Positions 6,179-9,247 of a DNA stretch of 9,247 bases are shown here, one piece after another. The position numbers and the translations under genes were made by a program. Within the stretch, counting starts at the first letter, position 1; each line of letters begins with the position of its first letter. Origin of the DNA: a candidate division WWE3 bacterium (GTDB lineage Bacteria; Patescibacteriota; WWE3; 2-01-FULL-39-13); contig JALWZX010000003.1 in the NCBI GenBank assembly GCA_027002375.1, positions 1 to 9,247 of the forward strand. The letters are read 5' to 3'. Under the pieces are notes generated by a model that was given only the letters and a program-made list of their open reading frames with translations, was not told the origin of the DNA and made no database searches.

Positions 6179-7342
6179 TCATTTTACCCAATCGCCTCGT
6201 ATCGCCGGATAATAAATAATGATATCGCCAAGTTCATCATTCGGTTGCATGTCTGGTTGTGAAAATTTTCCCTCAAATACGTATATTGGTTGTAAATATT
6301 GTGTATCTTCTGAATATTCTGAAGGTTCATAATACGCTAAATATACATTTCTTATGTCGATATTAGATACGTCGACATTATTTATGTAATCGTAGTAATC
6401 ATTTTTTGAAGGTTTAATATATGCAATAACTCCGTTGCCTTCAGTTATGGTTTGCCAAACTGAAGAAATATCAGATAAATAATAGTCCGATGGATTTTCT
6501 TGATCGTATTTCCAATATGTATAACTTATTATTGGGAATTTATACACATCTTTATGATTTGTGACAAAAAAGCTAATCAATGAATTCTTAGGGTTAGGGC
6601 CTAATATTGGAAAGGATTTCACCAGCTTTTCACTTCTTCTATGTTTTTCGTAAATGTTTATGTATCTGTTGGCATCAATTTTTATAATCTTGGATTGGTT
6701 TGGGTTTAATGTTTCTTCTTTCAAACTGCCTAAAACAATTTTAGATGGTATGCTAGTATATTTAATTGATTTTGAATCTATATCGTTTAGTAGAGACTTA
6801 GATTTTATAAAATTAGAAACCATTGCTATTGCATCGTCTTCCTTTATCGTTGGTACAGCAGAAAGTGCCGTACCGAGAGGAACCAATTGTGTTCTTAGAG
6901 TAAAGTTTTCGGTTACAGCATTGGCAACCATTGATCTGTTATATGTGCCGTCTACCCACACAAATTCTGATGATGATTTTTTAGTGTACTGATCAGTAAA
7001 ATACATATCACTTGCTAATTGCTTTATATTTCTTTCAGACAACAATGTTGGTTCCGGTTTTATAATTTTGTATACATTTAGCCTATCGGGAAATTGAGGT
7101 AGATTTCCATCTATAGTATCTAAATTATATTTAGGTGTTCCCTTTATTGTTACAGATTGCATTTTTAATCTTGGTAAAATTCCAAATTCAGAGGCAGGTT
7201 CAGCAGCTTGTGGCGGAAATAATGCAAAGTACACAGATTTTACGCCTAAATAAGAAAATTTGGCAGTGTAGTAAAAAGCGGTAAATGCGATTAGAAGAAT
7301 TATAACTTTCTTTATAGTAGACTGGGTTTCAGACAGATTCAT
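6179..7342 (-). CDS. Unrecognised single-pass extracytoplasmic protein (weak PepSY/YycH-like features)
   Basis: I do not recognise this 387-residue protein as a named family. It has one hydrophobic segment at about 12-34 after a short N-terminus, then a long polar domain that should lie outside the membrane. It contains no cysteine, so it cannot be a substrate of the neighbouring thiol-redox protein. Two stretches recall PepSY/YycH/YycI proteins: a helix beginning IKEDDAIAMVSNFIKS (from 166), and a C-terminal pattern of VWQTITEG (from 295) followed by YLQPIYVFEG (349-358). In YycH/YycI, single-pass proteins of this shape modulate a sensor kinase, but no kinase gene is in the window and the resemblance is by eye only. 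A good promoter lies 6 nt before the ATG. The gene is divergent from gltX and convergent with the permease gene. Confidence 0.75.
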   Translation of the reverse strand: MNLSETQSTIKKVIILLIAFTAFYYTAKFSYLGVKSVYFALFPPQAAEPASEFGILPRLKMQSVTIKGTPKYNLDTIDGNLPQFPDRLNVYKIIKPEPTLLSERNIKQLASDMYFTDQYTKKSSSEFVWVDGTYNRSMVANAVTENFTLRTQLVPLGTALSAVPTIKEDDAIAMVSNFIKSKSLLNDIDSKSIKYTSIPSKIVLGSLKEETLNPNQSKIIKIDANRYINIYEKHRRSEKLVKSFPILGPNPKNSLISFFVTNHKDVYKFPIISYTYWKYDQENPSDYYLSDISSVWQTITEGNGVIAYIKPSKNDYYDYINNVDVSNIDIRNVYLAYYEPSEYSEDTQYLQPIYVFEGKFSQPDMQPNDELGDIIIYYPAIRGDWVK

Positions 7343-7345
7343 ATA

Positions 7346-7374
7346 TTAAGTATAAAGGTATTATCGTGTATAAT
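7346..7374 (+). promoter_or_regulatory. Promoter for gltX
   Basis: A perfect -10 TATAAT (7369-7374) is preceded after 17 bp by a poor -35, TTAAGT (7346-7351). The ATG at 7383 is 8 nt past the -10, where transcription would be expected to begin, so a leaderless mRNA is predicted. The -10 shares bases 7372-7374 with the -35 of the divergent promoter. Confidence 0.6.
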
Positions 7375-7377
7375 CAA
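7349..7377 (-). promoter_or_regulatory. Promoter for the divergent unknown membrane-anchored protein
   Basis: On the minus strand TTGATT (7377-7372) is followed after exactly 17 bp by TATACT (7354-7349). The ATG at 7342 is 6 nt further on. Both hexamers are good matches at ideal spacing, and no room remains for a ribosome-binding site, so initiation should be leaderless. It overlaps the gltX promoter almost entirely, so only one polymerase could occupy the site at a time. Confidence 0.6.
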
Positions 7378-7382
7378 TTCAT

Positions 7383-8948
7383 ATGAAAAACTCTAATAGT
7401 GTACAAAACAAATCAAAAATAAAGAAAGTTCGTACTAGACTTGGTCCTAGCCCGACTGGTTTTGCCCATTTAGGTACTATTTATCAAGCAATGATAGATA
7501 AAGTATGGGCAGAAAAAAATGGTGGGCAATTTGTTCTAAGAATAGAAGATACTGATATAAAAAGATTTGTAGAGGGGGCAGAAAATGTAATATACGATTC
7601 ATTAAATTGGTTTAAACTCATACCAGATGAAGGCCCAATATATGGTGGTGAATATGGCCCATATAGACAGTCAGAAAGATTAAATTTATATAAAAAATAT
7701 GCTGAGAAATTAGTGAAAGAAGATAAAGCATATTATTGCTTTTGCTCAAAAGAACGGTTAGATGAAGTTAGAAAACAACAACAAAACGAAGGGAAACAAC
7801 CAATGTATGATAAACATTGCAGGCACCTATCTAAAGAAGAAGTTCAGAAAAAACTTGATGCAGGTGAAAGTCATGTAATAAGAATGAAAGTTCCTGAGAA
7901 TGAAACGATAATTGTTGAAGATTTAATAAGGGGAACAATAGAGTTTGACTCTAATTTAGTAGATGATCAGGTGATAATGAAATCTGATGGATTTCCAACA
8001 TATCATCTAGCAGTTGTTGTAGATGATCATTTAATGAATATAACTTATGTAATACGTGGCCCAGAATGGATAACTTCGTTTCCAAAGCATAAATTGTTAT
8101 ATGATTATTTAGGTTGGGAAATGCCTGTTTTTGTACATACGCCAATAATAAATAATATGGATGGTAGTAAATTGTCAAAAAGGCAGGGTCATGCGAGTGT
8201 AGATTGGTATCGTAGAAAAGGGTATTTACCAGAAGCAGTTTTAAACTTTATTGCACTTTTAGGTTGGAGTCACCCTGAAGAAAAAGAGATTTTTAGTTGG
8301 CAAGAGTATGTTAACGTTTTCGACTTAAAAAATTTGTCAGCAGTGAACCCAAAACTAGATTTAAAAAAATTAGATTGGATGAATGGGCAGTACATGCAAA
8401 CTTTAACCAATGAGCAGTTTTTAGACAAATTATACAATTGGTTGACTTATTGTATTGATAATGAATATGTGGGTGCAACCGAATATGAGACACACTGGAC
8501 AAAACAAGATTATATAGATGTGTTTAATTGGTTGAGAAATTTAGATGAAGATAAAAAACTATTATTTGCTGAGATAAATAAACCTAGGGTAAAAATATTT
8601 GAAGATTTACTTCCACTAAATAATTTATTTATAAAAAACTTTAATATTGATGAGGAATTCATAGAGTTGCTTAACAAATATAAAAATTCTGAAGAAAATA
8701 AAGAGCATTTAGAATGGATTGCTGACTTACTGAAAAACAGTGATTTTTCGCTAGCACATCTGAAAAACATTGAGTTACAAGTGAAAAACAGAGCAGATGA
8801 AGTCGGTTGGAAAATAATGGAAGTATTTTATCCAATAAGAGTGACCGTAGCGGGAAGTAAGGTTAGCCCACCACTATTTGAAAGTATGTTTATATTAGGT
8901 AAAGAAAAAGTAATAGAAAGATTTGACAAAGCTTTAGAAGCTCTTTAG
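7383..8948 (+). CDS. gltX: Glutamyl-tRNA synthetase (class I), probably non-discriminating
   Basis: Charges tRNA-Glu with glutamate in the cytoplasm. The class I Rossmann catalytic domain shows PSPTGFAHLGT, with the HIGH-box equivalent HLGT at 29-32, and RIEDTD (53-58). The KMSKS equivalent is KLSKR at 263-267. Residues Cys119-x-Cys121-x24-Cys146-x-His148 match the zinc-site spacing of bacterial GluRS. The rest, to residue 521, is the alpha-helical anticodon-binding part; this is somewhat longer than the usual ~470. The ATG at 7383 gives a basic N-terminal tail of about 15 residues before the conserved VRTRLGPSPTG and is supported by the TATAAT box 8 nt upstream. A tRNA-Gln gene follows 60 nt after the stop. 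The GluRS type, with GatCAB converting Glu-tRNA-Gln, cannot be proven from the sequence, but Glu- rather than Gln-specific residues fit the overall GluRS fold. Confidence 0.95.
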   Translation: MKNSNSVQNKSKIKKVRTRLGPSPTGFAHLGTIYQAMIDKVWAEKNGGQFVLRIEDTDIKRFVEGAENVIYDSLNWFKLIPDEGPIYGGEYGPYRQSERLNLYKKYAEKLVKEDKAYYCFCSKERLDEVRKQQQNEGKQPMYDKHCRHLSKEEVQKKLDAGESHVIRMKVPENETIIVEDLIRGTIEFDSNLVDDQVIMKSDGFPTYHLAVVVDDHLMNITYVIRGPEWITSFPKHKLLYDYLGWEMPVFVHTPIINNMDGSKLSKRQGHASVDWYRRKGYLPEAVLNFIALLGWSHPEEKEIFSWQEYVNVFDLKNLSAVNPKLDLKKLDWMNGQYMQTLTNEQFLDKLYNWLTYCIDNEYVGATEYETHWTKQDYIDVFNWLRNLDEDKKLLFAEINKPRVKIFEDLLPLNNLFIKNFNIDEEFIELLNKYKNSEENKEHLEWIADLLKNSDFSLAHLKNIELQVKNRADEVGWKIMEVFYPIRVTVAGSKVSPPLFESMFILGKEKVIERFDKALEAL

Positions 8949-8972
8949 AACTTTAAATTTAGATAGTATAAA
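8944..8972 (+). promoter_or_regulatory. Possible promoter for tRNA-Gln
   Basis: TTTAGA (8944-8949, four of six to TTGACA) overlaps the gltX stop codon and is followed after 17 bp by TATAAA (8967-8972, five of six). Transcription would begin about 30 nt before the mature tRNA, a normal leader for processing. TATATT at 8996-9001 is a closer alternative -10, with no good -35. Co-transcription with gltX is also possible, since no terminator is visible between them. Confidence 0.35.
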
Positions 8973-9008
8973 TAGTGTGATAAAATTAATTTCGTTATAT
9001 TTCACTAT

Positions 9009-9082
9009 TGCCCGGTCGTCTAATGGTAGGACATGCGGTTCTGGACCGTATAATCTAGGTTCGAATCCTAGCTGGGCAACCA
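9009..9082 (+). tRNA. tRNA-Gln (anticodon CUG)
   Basis: A complete cloverleaf is present. The acceptor TGCCCGG (9009-9015) pairs with CTGGGCA (9072-9078), including one G-U. The D stem is GTC/GAC (9018-9020/9030-9032), with GG in the loop. The anticodon stem is TGCGG/CCGTA around loop TTCTGGA, with the CTG anticodon at 9041-9043. The T stem is CTAGG/CCTAG (9055-9059/9067-9071) around TTCGAAT. The discriminator is A (9079) and CCA is encoded (9080-9082). U1-A72 is a typical bacterial tRNA-Gln identity feature. Base 37 is G, so this tRNA is not a MiaA/MiaB substrate. CUG reads CAG only; an AT-rich genome must have a UUG partner elsewhere. Confidence 0.97.
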
Positions 9083-9137
9083 ATTTAGTGTGAAATTTTA
9101 GCAAAAAACAATATGAAAATTACATTGGGTCTAGGGT

Positions 9138-9158
9138 ACTTTAGAAACAATCTAAAGT
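9138..9158. other. 8-bp hairpin at the transposase 3' end
   Basis: ACTTTAGA (9138-9145) pairs perfectly with TCTAAAGT (9151-9158) around a 5-nt loop. It spans the transposase stop codon and lies inside the proposed IS terminus. Neither strand has a T-tract after it, so it is more likely a subterminal IS structure, or a block to read-through from outside, than a plain terminator. Confidence 0.4.
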
Positions 9159-9247
9159 GGTCGTCTCCCCAACTCTTTCAAAAGTAACACATAAATATTA
9201 TCACGTCGATGATTGAATCGCCACTGCGACTCTTTAAGAAAAAGCGG
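9152..9247 (-). CDS. IS1595/ISXO2-like transposase, C-terminal 31 residues (partial)
   Basis: On the minus strand, reading from the right edge, an open frame gives PLFLKESQWRFNHRRDN followed by IYVLLLKELGRRPL and a TAG stop at 9154-9152. An LKE-x-x-WRFNHR block shortly before the C-terminus matches the conserved tail of ISXO2-like DDE transposases (IS1595 family), where it typically reads YLxEFxxRFNRR. The catalytic residues lie outside the window, so activity cannot be judged. The visible part has no frameshift or stop. The stop codon lies within the 3' arm of a hairpin (9138-9158). Confidence 0.65.
   Translation of the reverse strand, partial: PLFLKESQWRFNHRRDNIYVLLLKELGRRPL

Larger units (their letters stand above)
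9127..9247 (-). mobile_element. 3' end of an IS1595/ISXO2-like insertion sequence (partial, runs off right edge)
   Basis: The C-terminus of an ISXO2-like transposase enters from the right on the minus strand. Beyond its stop, the plus strand reads outward-in as GGGTCTAGGGTAC from 9127; a terminus beginning GGG is typical of IS1595-family inverted repeats. The 8 bases just outside, ATTACATT (9119-9126), are the candidate target-site duplication, since this family makes 8-bp, usually AT-rich duplications. The other end is outside the window, so neither repeat nor duplication can be confirmed. Insertion was 44 nt downstream of the tRNA gene and left the tRNA intact. Confidence 0.55.

Noticed and set aside
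6158..6187. GTAAATG/CATTTTAC inverted repeat between the convergent permease and unknown genes as a terminator
   Set aside because: The stem is imperfect (one bulge), very AT-rich and overlaps both stop codons; too weak to call.
8510..8770. Minus-strand open frame opposite the 3' part of gltX
   Set aside because: gltX continues uninterrupted through the region with the expected helical C-terminal domain; the reverse frame is Ser/Phe/Leu-rich shadow.
184..8948. Recoded UGA (genetic code 25, as in Gracilibacteria/Absconditabacteria)
   Set aside because: TGA terminates the hydrolase, ccdA-thioredoxin and miaA genes at sensible lengths, and no conserved glycine position is encoded by TGA.
1..9247. 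CRISPR array, toxin-antitoxin pair or phage/defence cluster
   Set aside because: No regularly spaced direct repeats were seen, and every full-length gene but one is a recognised metabolic, tRNA or envelope family.

Overview
The window is AT-rich bacterial DNA with compact, mostly single-gene transcription units and the standard stop code. TGA ends three of the genes, so this is not a UGA-recoded lineage. The gene mix and the almost complete lack of Shine-Dalgarno sequences suggest an uncultivated lineage such as the Candidate Phyla Radiation (Patescibacteria). That placement is an inference; no 16S or ribosomal protein gene is present to test it.

Layout, left to right. (1) The left edge holds the first ~11 codons of a minus-strand ORF with a CPTC zinc-ribbon start; its start codon lies in the loop of an 11-bp hairpin. 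(2) 184-1431(+): a membrane-anchored extracytoplasmic glycoside hydrolase of clan GH-A type. (3) 1458-2744(-): a CcdA/DsbD-type membrane electron carrier fused to a thioredoxin/TlpA domain, convergent with the hydrolase. (4) 2823-4049(+) miaB and 4135-5088(+) miaA, the two consecutive enzymes of ms2i6A37 tRNA modification. MiaB lacks its C-terminal TRAM domain. (5) 5085-6161(+): an AI-2E/PerM-family membrane protein whose start overlaps the miaA stop (ATGA). (6) 6179-7342(-): an unrecognised single-pass extracytoplasmic protein with weak PepSY/YycH-like features. (7) 7383-8948(+) gltX, then a tRNA-Gln(CUG) at 9009-9082. (8) The right edge carries the 3' end of an insertion sequence (9127-9247) with the C-terminus of an IS1595/ISXO2-like transposase on the minus strand.

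Two themes link the genes. One is translation: miaB, miaA, gltX and tRNA-Gln all concern tRNA charging or modification. The gltX/tRNA-Gln pair fits a non-discriminating GluRS plus GatCAB route to Gln-tRNA, although no gatCAB gene is in view. The other is the cell envelope: the hydrolase, the thiol-redox protein, the permease-like protein and the unknown anchored protein.

The most unusual pattern is the arrangement of gene starts. At most genes a recognisable -10 box, several of the extended TGn type, ends only 4-9 nt before the ATG, and no start has a Shine-Dalgarno sequence. This predicts that most mRNAs here are leaderless or nearly so. I see no CRISPR array, toxin-antitoxin pair, phage gene or defence island, and no clear candidate for a wholly new multi-gene system.
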